Shown: positions 44,437-51,716 of the stretch, one piece after another
Layout of the letters: every line of letters begins with the position of its first letter
Position numbering within the stretch: position 1 is the first letter of the stretch
NCBI RefSeq assembly: GCF_042678385.1
Contig: NZ_JBHUDY010000002.1
Coordinates: 186,001-250,000 of the forward strand
From: Sphingomonas_B tabacisoli
GTDB taxonomy: Bacteria > Pseudomonadota > Alphaproteobacteria > Sphingomonadales > Sphingomonadaceae
Direction of reading: 5' to 3'
DNA length: 64,000 bases
Position numbers and translations under genes: made by a program
The notes under the pieces: generated by a model
Seen by the model: only the letters and a program-made list of their open reading frames with translations
What the model was told of the DNA's origin: nothing
The model's database searches: none

Positions 44437-45183
44437 TCAGCCCCGCAGCCGCGCCTCGACGGCAGCCTTGGCCATCGCGATCGGCTTGACCAGGGCGGGC
44501 GGGATCAGCCGCACCATCGCCCGCCGCGCCTGCCATCGCAGATCGCCGGAAATGTCGACCGGGGCGTTATCCGGTACCCGCGTCGTCTTGATCGCGTCGG
44601 ACAAGCGCGCCGCGCCGGCCTCGTTCGCGTAAAGCAGGGTGTTGAAGCGGTACCAGGGCATCACCGCCCGGTCGGCCGCGATCCGCGGCCGCAGCCAGTC
44701 GTAAGGCGCATAGCCGCGCGCGGCGAACTTCTTGCGCCAATAGCTGAGCGGCTGCTCGTTGACGTGGTGCTCGCCGCCCTGATGCGGCACCGCCGCCGAA
44801 AACAGCACGAGATCGCCGTGCCGCGTCAGGGTTTCGACGAAGCCGTCCGCGGCAGGATCGGGCAAATGCTCCGCCACTTCGAGCGACTGGACGAGGTCGA
44901 AGCGGCGCCCGAGGTCGAGCGGCTGCAGCAGATCGTGCGAGCGGAACCGCTCGGCCGGAATTGCCAACCGGTCCCGCGCGACATAATCGCCGTCGATAGC
45001 GACGACATCGGGCACGCCCGCCGCCATCCACTCAGCCGCCCAGGCGCCATGCCCCGCGCCCACATCGAGCAGGCTTCCGATCTTCAGCTCGCCCAGCAAC
45101 AGGCGCGCGACCGCGCGCGCGGACGCTCGCGATCCCGCGTCGATATAGTCGTAGAAACCGCCCGAATAGACGTGATCACTCAT
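44437..45183 (-). CDS. class I SAM-dependent methyltransferase
   Basis: A 248-residue methyltransferase with SAM motif I LLDVGAGHGAWAAEW (about 38-52), acidic motif II VVAIDGDYV and motif IV FDLVQSLEVAEHLPD. The C-terminal part has HHVNEQPLSYWRKKF and PWYRFNTLLYAN, similar to methyltransferases of surface-polysaccharide clusters. It starts 58 bp from the divergent GT-C gene and precedes gtrA by 1 bp. The acceptor is unknown; a lipid-linked sugar is likely from context. Confidence 0.85.
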   Translation of the reverse strand: MSDHVYSGGFYDYIDAGSRASARAVARLLLGELKIGSLLDVGAGHGAWAAEWMAAGVPDVVAIDGDYVARDRLAIPAERFRSHDLLQPLDLGRRFDLVQSLEVAEHLPDPAADGFVETLTRHGDLVLFSAAVPHQGGEHHVNEQPLSYWRKKFAARGYAPYDWLRPRIAADRAVMPWYRFNTLLYANEAGAARLSDAIKTTRVPDNAPVDISGDLRWQARRAMVRLIPPALVKPIAMAKAAVEARLRG

Positions 45184-45241
45184 GCGCTTGCCCTTTAGCC
45201 GGGTTGCCCTAATGCGCCGTCAAAGGCGGGGAAAGAAGTTT

Positions 45242-47011
45242 ATGTCCGCAATCGAGAAGTCGCTGCTGGACCGCTGGCGCCTGATTCTGGTGCTGCTGTG
45301 GCTGGCTGCATGCGTCTGGCTGCTGTGGCAGCGCTGGGGGGCGATCCACTGGTTCGCGCTTGGCGACACCGACGACAATATGCGGATTTCGCAGGTGCGC
45401 GCCTGGTTGCACGGCCAAGGCTGGTACGATCTGCGCCAGTACAAATTGAACCCGCCTTACGGTTTCGACATCCACTGGTCGCGGCTGGTGGACCTGCCGC
45501 TCGCCGGGATCATCGTCGTGCTCCGCCCGATCTTTGGCGGCATCATTGCGGAGAAGGCGGCGGTCGCCATCGCCCCGCTGATCCCGTTGCTGCTCGCTTT
45601 GTTCAGTGCCGGCCTGACCGCGCGCCGGCTGATCGACCCGCGCGCCTATATCGTCGCCGCTGGTCTCGTGCTTTGCTGTCAGGTCGCGCTCGACATGTTC
45701 CGGCCGCTCCGGATCGACCATCATGGCTGGCAGCTCGCTTTCCTGCTGGCAACGATTGCGGGCCTCGCCGATCCCGAGCGCCGCCGCGGCGGCATCACCA
45801 TCGGCATCGCGAGCGCGCTGTCGCTGGTGATCGGGCTGGAGCTGCTGCCCTATATCGCCGTTGCCGGCGCATCGGTCGGCCTGCGCTGGATCGTCCATCG
45901 CGAGGCCAAGCCACGGCTCACGGCCTACGCGATCTCGTTCGGGGTGGCCTCGGCAATCGGCTTCGGCCTGTTCGCGTCCTACGCCAACCGAGCGCCGGTA
46001 TGCGACGCGCTGTCGCCGGTCTGGCTATCGACGATCCTGCTCGGTTGCGGCGCGCTGCTGCTCTTGAGCCAGATCGACCCCCCGCGCTGGCCAGCGCGGC
46101 TGGCGCTGGCGATCGGCGCCGCGGTGGTGGTGGCCGGCTTTTTCTGGCTCACTTGGCCGCAGTGCCGGGGCCGACCGGAGAACGTCTCGCCGGAGCTCTA
46201 CAAGCTATGGCTGTCGAATGTGCGCGAGGCGCGGCCGATCTATCAGCAGAATGCCGAGACGATCATCGCCGGCCTGACGATACCGGTGATCGGCCTGATC
46301 GGTGCCGGCTGGGCGATCTGGCGGTCGCGGCGCGATGAGACGGTCTATTGCTGGCTGTCGATCGTCGTGCTGTCGCTGTTCTCGGTCGGCATGCTGTTCT
46401 GGCAGATCCGCGCCGGACCGGCGGCACAGTTGATTGGCGTCACCGGCGCAGCGTTCCTTGGCTGGCATCTGATCGGCTGGTTCGCCTCCTCGCAGCGTAT
46501 GCTGGTGCGGGTGTTCGGGATCGTCGGCGCGTTCCTGATTGTGTCGGGCATCGCGACTTATGCGGCGTTTCCGTTCCTGCCGAAGGATACCAAGAACAAG
46601 GCCTATTGGGACAAGGTCGACGCGGCGAACCGCCGTTGCCCGACCCTGCCCGCGCTCCGCCCGATCGCGCAAATGCCGGCGACCACCGTGATGACCTTTG
46701 TCGACTTGGGGCCGCGGTTGATTACGGTCACGCATCACAAGGCGATCGCGGGTCCCTATCACCGCAACGGTGACGCGATCCTCGACATCCATCACGCCTT
46801 CGACGGGCCGCCCGATCAGGCGCGGGTGATCGCGAAGAAGCACAGCGCGACCCTGCTGCTCGTCTGCCCGCACTATGCCGAGTCGACGCTCTACAGTTCC
46901 CGCAGCCCCAAGGGCTTTTATGCGCAGCTTGAGAAGGGCAAGACCTTCGATTGGCTGGAGCCGGTCAAGCTGCCCAAGGGTTCCGATTATATGCTGTGGC
47001 GGATCAAGTGA
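45242..47011 (+). CDS. multi-span GT-C-like glycosyltransferase, intact copy
   Basis: A 589-residue membrane protein with about 12 helices. The first periplasmic loop carries FALGDTDDNMRISQVRAWLH, with a cluster of acidic residues as used for metal binding in GT-C enzymes, then NPPYGFDIHWSRLVDLPLAG, and a second motif RPLRIDHHGWQLAFLL. The soluble C terminus ends in DWLEPVKLPKGSDYMLWRIK. It is related to the 39905 gene, which lacks these acidic residues. It probably transfers a sugar or other group from a polyprenyl-phosphate carrier to a surface molecule. ATG 45242 is chosen over the frame to 45182 because a GGGGAAAG element precedes it. Confidence 0.7.
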   Translation: MSAIEKSLLDRWRLILVLLWLAACVWLLWQRWGAIHWFALGDTDDNMRISQVRAWLHGQGWYDLRQYKLNPPYGFDIHWSRLVDLPLAGIIVVLRPIFGGIIAEKAAVAIAPLIPLLLALFSAGLTARRLIDPRAYIVAAGLVLCCQVALDMFRPLRIDHHGWQLAFLLATIAGLADPERRRGGITIGIASALSLVIGLELLPYIAVAGASVGLRWIVHREAKPRLTAYAISFGVASAIGFGLFASYANRAPVCDALSPVWLSTILLGCGALLLLSQIDPPRWPARLALAIGAAVVVAGFFWLTWPQCRGRPENVSPELYKLWLSNVREARPIYQQNAETIIAGLTIPVIGLIGAGWAIWRSRRDETVYCWLSIVVLSLFSVGMLFWQIRAGPAAQLIGVTGAAFLGWHLIGWFASSQRMLVRVFGIVGAFLIVSGIATYAAFPFLPKDTKNKAYWDKVDAANRRCPTLPALRPIAQMPATTVMTFVDLGPRLITVTHHKAIAGPYHRNGDAILDIHHAFDGPPDQARVIAKKHSATLLLVCPHYAESTLYSSRSPKGFYAQLEKGKTFDWLEPVKLPKGSDYMLWRIK

Positions 47012-47624
47012 GGCTGGCGCGGATGCCGTCGATCACGAATTGGACGGCAAGGGCGGCGAGGATCACGCCCAGCACCCGGGTGATCATTGCCTCCAGCCGA
47101 TAGCCGAGCAGCCGCATCAGCGGACCGGCGAGCAGCAGCGCGAGCACCGTCAGCAACAGCACGACCAGCAAGGCGGCGAGCACGGTCAGGTCCTGGACCA
47201 GCCCGTGCCCCCGCGACATCAGCAGCATCGCGGAGGCGATCGACCCGGGGCCGGCGATCATCGGAATGCCCATCGGGAAGATGGAGATGTCTTCATGGGC
47301 AGGCTGCGCCTTTACGTCCTCGGCCCGGTGCTCGCGGCGTTCCTGACGCTTTTCGAACACCATCTCGAGGGCGATCAGGAACAGCATGATGCCGCCCGCG
47401 ATCCGGAAGGCGTCGAGGCTGATGCCCAGCGCCCGAAGGAAGGCTTCGCCGAAAATCGCGAAAGCCAGCAGGATCAGGCCCGCGACGAACGTCGAGCGCA
47501 GCGCCATCGCGCGGCGATGCTGCGGCGTCGCGCCGGAGGTCAGGCTGGCGAAGATCGGCGCGCAGCCGGGCGGGTCGATGACGACGAAGAAGGTCGCAAA
47601 AGCCGAGACGAACAGCTCGATCAC
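47004..47624 (-). CDS. MarC-family membrane protein
   Basis: A 206-residue protein with six predicted membrane helices, beginning IELFVSAFATFFVVIDPPGC, with the family marks GGIMLFLIALEMVF and FPMGIPMIAGPGSIASAML. MarC proteins are conserved inner-membrane proteins without an established activity. The start is GTG at 47624, overlapping the folD stop as GTGA, so it is translationally coupled. It is the last gene of the yggT-folD-marC series, and its 3' end overlaps the convergent GT-C gene by 8 bp. Confidence 0.9.
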   Translation of the reverse strand: MIELFVSAFATFFVVIDPPGCAPIFASLTSGATPQHRRAMALRSTFVAGLILLAFAIFGEAFLRALGISLDAFRIAGGIMLFLIALEMVFEKRQERREHRAEDVKAQPAHEDISIFPMGIPMIAGPGSIASAMLLMSRGHGLVQDLTVLAALLVVLLLTVLALLLAGPLMRLLGYRLEAMITRVLGVILAALAVQFVIDGIRASLT

Positions 47625-48514
47625 AGGCCCTCGGGCACCGCTACATGCTCGCGGCGGCAGGCGGAGACGAGCGTGTTCCGCAGCAGCACCGCGATGGTCA
47701 TCGGACCGACGCCTTTGGGCACCGGCGTGATCGCGCCGGCAACCGACAGCGCCTCGTCGAATGCGACGTCGCCGACCAGCCGCGTCTTGCCGGGTTCGTC
47801 GGCGGGCACGCGGTTGATGCCGACATCGATCACCGTCGCGCCCGGTTTCAGCCAATCGCCCTTGATCATGCGCGGACGGCCGACCGCGGCCACGACGATG
47901 TCGGCGCGCTTGACGACCGACGGCAGGTCCTTGGTGCGGCTGTGCGCGACGGTGACGGTGCAGCTCTCGCGGATCAGCAACTGCGCCATCGGCTTGCCGA
48001 CGATGTTCGAACGCCCGACGACAACCGCGTCGAGGCCGGACAGATCGCCGAGCGTGTCCTTGAGCAGCATCAGGCAGCCGAGGGGCGTGCAGGGCACGAA
48101 GCCGTGCAGCCCGATCGCCAGCCGCCCGGCATTCACGGGATTGAACCCGTCGACATCCTTGTCCGGGTCGATGGTCGCGATGACCGCATTCTCATTGATC
48201 TGCGCGGGCAGGGGGAGCTGGACGAGAATGCCGTCGACGGCCGGATCGGCGTTCAGCTCGCGCACAAGCGCCAGCAGATCGTCCTGGGTCTTTTCGGGCG
48301 GCAGCTTGTGCTCGATCGAGACCATGCCGGCCTCGATGGTCGCCTTGCCTTTGGAGCGGACATAGACCTGGCTCGCCGGGTCTTCGCCGACCAGCACCAC
48401 TGCCAGTCCCGGCGCGCGTCCGGTCTTGGCGCGGAACGCGGCGACGCCCTCTGCCACCCGGCCACGCAATCCTGCCGCGAACGCGGCGCCGTCGATGATC
48501 TTCGCCTGGCTCAC
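47621..48514 (-). CDS. folD: bifunctional methylenetetrahydrofolate dehydrogenase/cyclohydrolase (FolD)
   Basis: Cytosolic NADP enzyme that converts 5,10-methylene-THF to 10-formyl-THF. The 297-residue protein contains VGEDPASQVYVRSKGKA (catalytic Lys), VDGILVQLPLP, DVDGFNPVNAGRL, PCTPLGCL, VVGRSNIVGKPMAQLL (cofactor loop) and VIDVGINR. GTG 48514 is chosen as the start because it overlaps the yggT stop as GTGA; another GTG lies 9 bp upstream. The same kind of overlap links it to marC. Confidence 0.95.
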   Translation of the reverse strand: MSQAKIIDGAAFAAGLRGRVAEGVAAFRAKTGRAPGLAVVLVGEDPASQVYVRSKGKATIEAGMVSIEHKLPPEKTQDDLLALVRELNADPAVDGILVQLPLPAQINENAVIATIDPDKDVDGFNPVNAGRLAIGLHGFVPCTPLGCLMLLKDTLGDLSGLDAVVVGRSNIVGKPMAQLLIRESCTVTVAHSRTKDLPSVVKRADIVVAAVGRPRMIKGDWLKPGATVIDVGINRVPADEPGKTRLVGDVAFDEALSVAGAITPVPKGVGPMTIAVLLRNTLVSACRREHVAVPEGL

Positions 48515-48807
48515 ACCACGCACGCGCTGACGAACAGGCGCGGCATGAAGACCTGTTGCACGATCGAGAGCAGCAGCAGCACGACCAGCGGCGACAGGTC
48601 GAGCGCTCCCAGGTCCGGCATGATCCGCCGGATCGGGCGATAAAGCGGCGAGGTCATCCGATCGAGCGCGTAGAGGATCTGCCGCACGAAATCGCTATGG
48701 ATGTTGATCACGTTGAACGCGACCAGCCATGACAGGATGGCCTGGATGATGATGATCCACCAGATTGCGTTCAGCAGGATCTGCAGGATCTGGACGAGAG
48801 CGCACAT
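48511..48807 (-). CDS. YggT family protein
   Basis: A 98-residue membrane protein with two hydrophobic regions (LVQILQILLNAIWWIIIIQAI and LSPLVVLLLLSIVQQVFM) separated by the conserved VRQILYALDRMTSPLYRPIRRIMP segment of the YggT/Ycf19 family. The family is linked to osmotic tolerance and cell-division/membrane organisation. ATG 48807 was chosen; the longer frame runs into argB. It starts 58 bp after argB and is coupled to folD. Confidence 0.92.
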   Translation of the reverse strand: MCALVQILQILLNAIWWIIIIQAILSWLVAFNVINIHSDFVRQILYALDRMTSPLYRPIRRIMPDLGALDLSPLVVLLLLSIVQQVFMPRLFVSACVV

Positions 48808-48865
48808 GAGGTCCTCGAAATAAAGTTCGCGGCTGGATAGCGGATGCGGAGGTGTGTTGCCAGCC

Positions 48866-49771
48866 TCAGACTCTGACCAGCGTGCCGACGCCCGCCTTGG
48901 TGAAGATTTCGAGCAGCACCGCATGCGGGACGCGACCGTCAAGGATCACCGCCGCATCGACGCCCTGGCCGACGGCGTGCAGGCAGGTTTCCAGCTTCGG
49001 GATCATGCCGCCCTTGATCGTGCCGTCCTCGCGCAGCCGCGCGATGTCGGCAGGGCGGAGGTCGGTCAGCAGTTCGCCCTGCTTGTCCAGCACGCCGGCG
49101 ACGTCTGTCAGCAGGAACAGGCGCGCGGCGTTCAGCGCCGCCGCGATCGAGCCGGCCATGGTGTCGGCGTTGATGTTGTAGGTCTCGCCGTTCGGCCCCA
49201 GCCCGATCGGCGCGATCACCGGGATCATGCCCGCTGCCTCGATATGCTCGATCAGCTTCGAATCGACCGCCACCGGCACGCCGACAAAGCCGAGATCGAC
49301 CAGCGTCTCCTCGTCCTGATCGGCGTTATAGACATAATGTTCGAGCTTCTGCGCGCGGACGAGGCCGCCGTCCTTGCCCGAAATGCCGACCGCGCGTCCG
49401 CCCGCCTGGCCGATCGCCGCGACCAGTTCCTTGTTGATCGCGCCGGACAGGACCATCTCGGCGATGTCGGCCGTCTGCTCGTCGGTGACGCGCAGTCCGT
49501 CGACGAATTCGGACTGCACGCCCAGCTTCTTCAGCATCGAGCCGATCTGCGGGCCGCCGCCGTGGACCACGACGGGGTTGATGCCGACCGCCTTCAGCAG
49601 CACGATATCCTCGGCAAAGCTCGCTGCGACGGACGGGTCGCCCATCGCGTGCCCGCCATATTTCACCACGAAGGTCTGGCCGGCATAGCGCTGCATATAG
49701 GGCAGCGCTTCGATCAGGATTTCGGCGCGGGAGATCAGGGTGGCAGCATCGGTCATATGATTGAATCTCAT
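48866..49771 (-). CDS. argB: acetylglutamate kinase (ArgB)
   Basis: Phosphorylates N-acetylglutamate in the second step of arginine synthesis. The 301-residue protein has VVKYGGHAMGD, VVVHGGGPQIGSML, FVDGLRVTDEQT, the long helix with MVLSGAINKELVAAI, GETYNINADTMAGSIA and FLLTDVAGVLDKQGE. The start ATG 49771 overlaps the preceding transporter stop by 4 bp; ATG 49756 five codons further is an alternative. It is in the same operon as the queuosine-precursor transporter, yggT, folD and marC. Confidence 0.96.
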   Translation of the reverse strand: MRFNHMTDAATLISRAEILIEALPYMQRYAGQTFVVKYGGHAMGDPSVAASFAEDIVLLKAVGINPVVVHGGGPQIGSMLKKLGVQSEFVDGLRVTDEQTADIAEMVLSGAINKELVAAIGQAGGRAVGISGKDGGLVRAQKLEHYVYNADQDEETLVDLGFVGVPVAVDSKLIEHIEAAGMIPVIAPIGLGPNGETYNINADTMAGSIAAALNAARLFLLTDVAGVLDKQGELLTDLRPADIARLREDGTIKGGMIPKLETCLHAVGQGVDAAVILDGRVPHAVLLEIFTKAGVGTLVRV

Positions 49772-50454
49772 GCCTTTCCGTCGAGGCGGCGGCCGATCGC
49801 GACAAACACATAGATCAGCGCCGGCACCAGCAGCGCCGACAGGATGACCTTGGCCAGCATCTGGCCGAGCAGCAATTTGCCGATCGGAAAGGTTCCAAAA
49901 AAGGCGATCGTTACGAACAGCAGCGTGTCGACGATCTGGCTGAGGACGCTCGACAAGCCTGCCCGGAACCACAGCAGACGCGCACTCTCCCGGCCCTTCA
50001 GCCAAGAAAAGATCGTGACATTGAGCGTCTGCGACACGCCATAGGCGACGATACCGGCAATCCAGATACGCGGAGTTCCGGACGCAAATTCTTGGAACCA
50101 AGAAGAGGGCTTGCCGCCCATCATGAGTTCGAACGCAGCCAATCGATCCGGAGACATATCCGGAGAGGCCGGCGCCGCGAGCACTACAAGTGTTAACAGC
50201 AGTGACGTCACGAGCGGCACGAATCCAATTTGCACCAATAGATTGGCGACATGACGCCCGTGCAGCTCTGCAATCGCGCTCGATGTGACGACGAGCAGTA
50301 GGAACGCGAAAATCCCGGCTTCTATCGCCAGCGGCCCCAGCGCCACCTGCTTGTTGCCGAGCACGCCCGCGATGCAGACCATGCCGCCATAGAAGATCGA
50401 GAATGCGAAGAGCGACGGCGGAATCGCGCGCGGCTGCGCGGTGGGTTCGAGCAT
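49768..50454 (-). CDS. queuosine precursor transporter (YhhQ family)
   Basis: A 228-residue membrane protein with six or more helices and the YhhQ marks FYGGMVCIAGVLGNKQVALG, AIAELHGRHVANLLVQIGF (the family usually has TDxxxExYG), YGVSQTLNVTIFSWLKGR and LSSVLSQIVDTLLFVTIAFFG. It takes up queuine or preQ precursors for tRNA modification. It is the first gene of the minus-strand operon leading to argB and folD and lies next to a repeat element that may hold the border of the transcript. Confidence 0.9.
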   Translation of the reverse strand: MLEPTAQPRAIPPSLFAFSIFYGGMVCIAGVLGNKQVALGPLAIEAGIFAFLLLVVTSSAIAELHGRHVANLLVQIGFVPLVTSLLLTLVVLAAPASPDMSPDRLAAFELMMGGKPSSWFQEFASGTPRIWIAGIVAYGVSQTLNVTIFSWLKGRESARLLWFRAGLSSVLSQIVDTLLFVTIAFFGTFPIGKLLLGQMLAKVILSALLVPALIYVFVAIGRRLDGKA

Positions 50455-50494
50455 GGTGGCGGGTTAGAGAGTTTGCGAGGGCGGTCAAGCTTTG

Positions 50495-50632
50495 CCCCTC
50501 TCCCGCTCGCGGGAGAGGGAGGGGCCCGCCGCGTCGCGGTGGGAAGGTGAGGGATTGGCGCTGTACCACAATACCCTCACCCCGCTCGCGCCCGCAGGCG
50601 CGAGTCGCCCTCTCCCGCTGGCGGGAGAGGGG
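50495..50632. repeat. composite palindromic repeat, inverted copy of the 39737 element
   Basis: End hairpins CCCTCTCCCGC-TC-GCGGGAGAGGG (about 50496-50519) and CCCTCTCCCGC-TG-GCGGGAGAGGG (about 50608-50631) enclose a centre with CACCGCGACGCGGCGGGCC-type and CCCTCACCCCGCTCGCGCC blocks. Read in reverse it matches the 39737-39890 element block by block, including GGCGACTC and AATCCCTCACC. It fills the gap between the transporter and holin genes. Confidence 0.8.
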
Positions 50633-50639
50633 CTTTCCA

Positions 50640-51053
50640 TCACTTCTCCACGCCCTTCGCTTTCCCCCATGACCGCGCCACGGTGTAGCCGAGATAGCCG
50701 GTGCCGAAGAGCGCGTAGAGCGGTTCGGGGATGCCGTTCAGGTACGCGGTCATGCCGGCGGCGATGTGCGTCGCCATGTCCGGCGCGGCGGCGGCGATCA
50801 GGCCCATCGGGATCGCCCAGAGCAGCAACGCGTACATCACATAAAGGAAGCTCGGCCGCGCCCGGCTGGTCCAGGGATCGGTCGATTGCGCTTCCGCGAC
50901 GATTGCTGAGAGCTGGGTCTGCAGCGTCTGCAGATCCTGCGCGCCCTGCAGCTTCAGCAGCTCCAGCTTAGCGGCGTCGCGCGCCTTGGGGTCGGGAATG
51001 ATCTTGTCGATCAGCCCGGCAAGGGGGCCGATCAGAGCTTCGAAAAGGGCCAT
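50640..51053 (-). CDS. three-TM holin family protein
   Basis: A 137-residue protein of the phage/gene-transfer-agent holin type with three hydrophobic helices. It begins MALFEALIGPLAGLIDKIIP, has an amphipathic region with LELLKLQGAQDLQTLQTQL and IVAEAQSTDPWTSRARPSFLYVMYALLLWAIPMG, then IAAGMTAYLN and EPLYALFGTGYLGYTVARSWGK. The SxDPWTSRARP-YxM pattern is typical of the 3TM holin family. Holins open the inner membrane so that an endolysin can reach the wall; the endolysin gene is directly upstream (50 bp). GGAGA precedes the ATG. Confidence 0.85.
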   Translation of the reverse strand: MALFEALIGPLAGLIDKIIPDPKARDAAKLELLKLQGAQDLQTLQTQLSAIVAEAQSTDPWTSRARPSFLYVMYALLLWAIPMGLIAAAAPDMATHIAAGMTAYLNGIPEPLYALFGTGYLGYTVARSWGKAKGVEK

Positions 51054-51103
51054 GTCGATCTCCGAAATTGAGACGAAGTTGAGGAAATTGAGTTGGTGAA
51101 AGC

Positions 51104-51643
51104 TTATCCAATCCGGTTCGCGAGCCAGCCGTAGAGAAAGGCTTCGTTGGCCGGGCGGCTTTCGGCGAGGCGTAGGTAACGCTCGCCCTGCAGCGCCTCG
51201 AGCGCCTTCAGCAGCACCGTTTCGCCTGCCGGGCCGCGGCGCTTCAGAAAGCCGTCCAGCGCGGCGAGCGTCGCCGGTCCGATGCGGCCATCGACCGCGA
51301 TGTCGGCATAATCGCGTGCGCCGCGGTTGAGCGCATTCAGCGCGCGCTGCAGGAACGATGTGGCCACGCGCGGCCCCATGTTAGCACCGGTGTCGAACAG
51401 CTCTGCCGCGATTTGCGGCGCGCGCTCGGCCACATCGCTGAAGCGCGGCCGCTTCCAATAGATGCGGTCATAGATCGTGCGGGCAGTCGCGCGGGGCAGG
51501 TCGCGCATCGCGCCCGCATAGCCATGCGCACGCGCCACTTTCTCCGTGATACCGAACATGGTCGGTCCGCCACGATCGGCCGGATGATCGGTAAAGCCGC
51601 CTTCGCGATCGATCAGCTCGTCGATCAGCGTGTCGATGTCCAT
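51104..51643 (-). CDS. GH108-type endolysin (N-acetylmuramidase)
   Basis: A 179-residue glycoside hydrolase family 108 lysozyme. The catalytic Glu is in DREGGFTDHPADRGGPT (E14 of the ExGGF motif), followed by MFGITEKVA, RTIYDRIYWKRPRF and ELFDTGANMGPRVATSFLQRALN; the C-terminal half (from about 105) is a peptidoglycan-binding-like region with VDGRIGPATLAALD. It has no signal peptide, so it needs the holin. In alphaproteobacteria such pairs serve prophages or the gene transfer agent. Its ribosome binding site is inside a hairpin (see 51651-51674). Confidence 0.88.
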   Translation of the reverse strand: MDIDTLIDELIDREGGFTDHPADRGGPTMFGITEKVARAHGYAGAMRDLPRATARTIYDRIYWKRPRFSDVAERAPQIAAELFDTGANMGPRVATSFLQRALNALNRGARDYADIAVDGRIGPATLAALDGFLKRRGPAGETVLLKALEALQGERYLRLAESRPANEAFLYGWLANRIG

Positions 51644-51650
51644 TGCTTGT

Positions 51651-51674
51651 CCTCCGAGTGGTGCGACTCGGAGG
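51651..51674 (-). promoter_or_regulatory. hairpin that masks the ribosome binding site of the endolysin gene
   Basis: Read on the minus strand, CCTCCGAGT and ACTCGGAGG form a perfect 9-bp stem with a 6-base loop. The 3' arm contains GGAGG, which is the only Shine-Dalgarno-like sequence upstream of the ATG at 51643 (7 bases of spacing). The fold would hide the binding site from the ribosome, so translation should require melting or opening by a factor. Confidence 0.65.
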
Positions 51675-51716
51675 CATAACCAAATCGGTTATATGTAGGA
51701 CAGGATTATTATCGGC

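Noticed and set aside
51104..51643. prophage at the lysis pair
   Set aside because: No integrase, structural genes or attachment-site duplication nearby; flanking genes are chromosomal.
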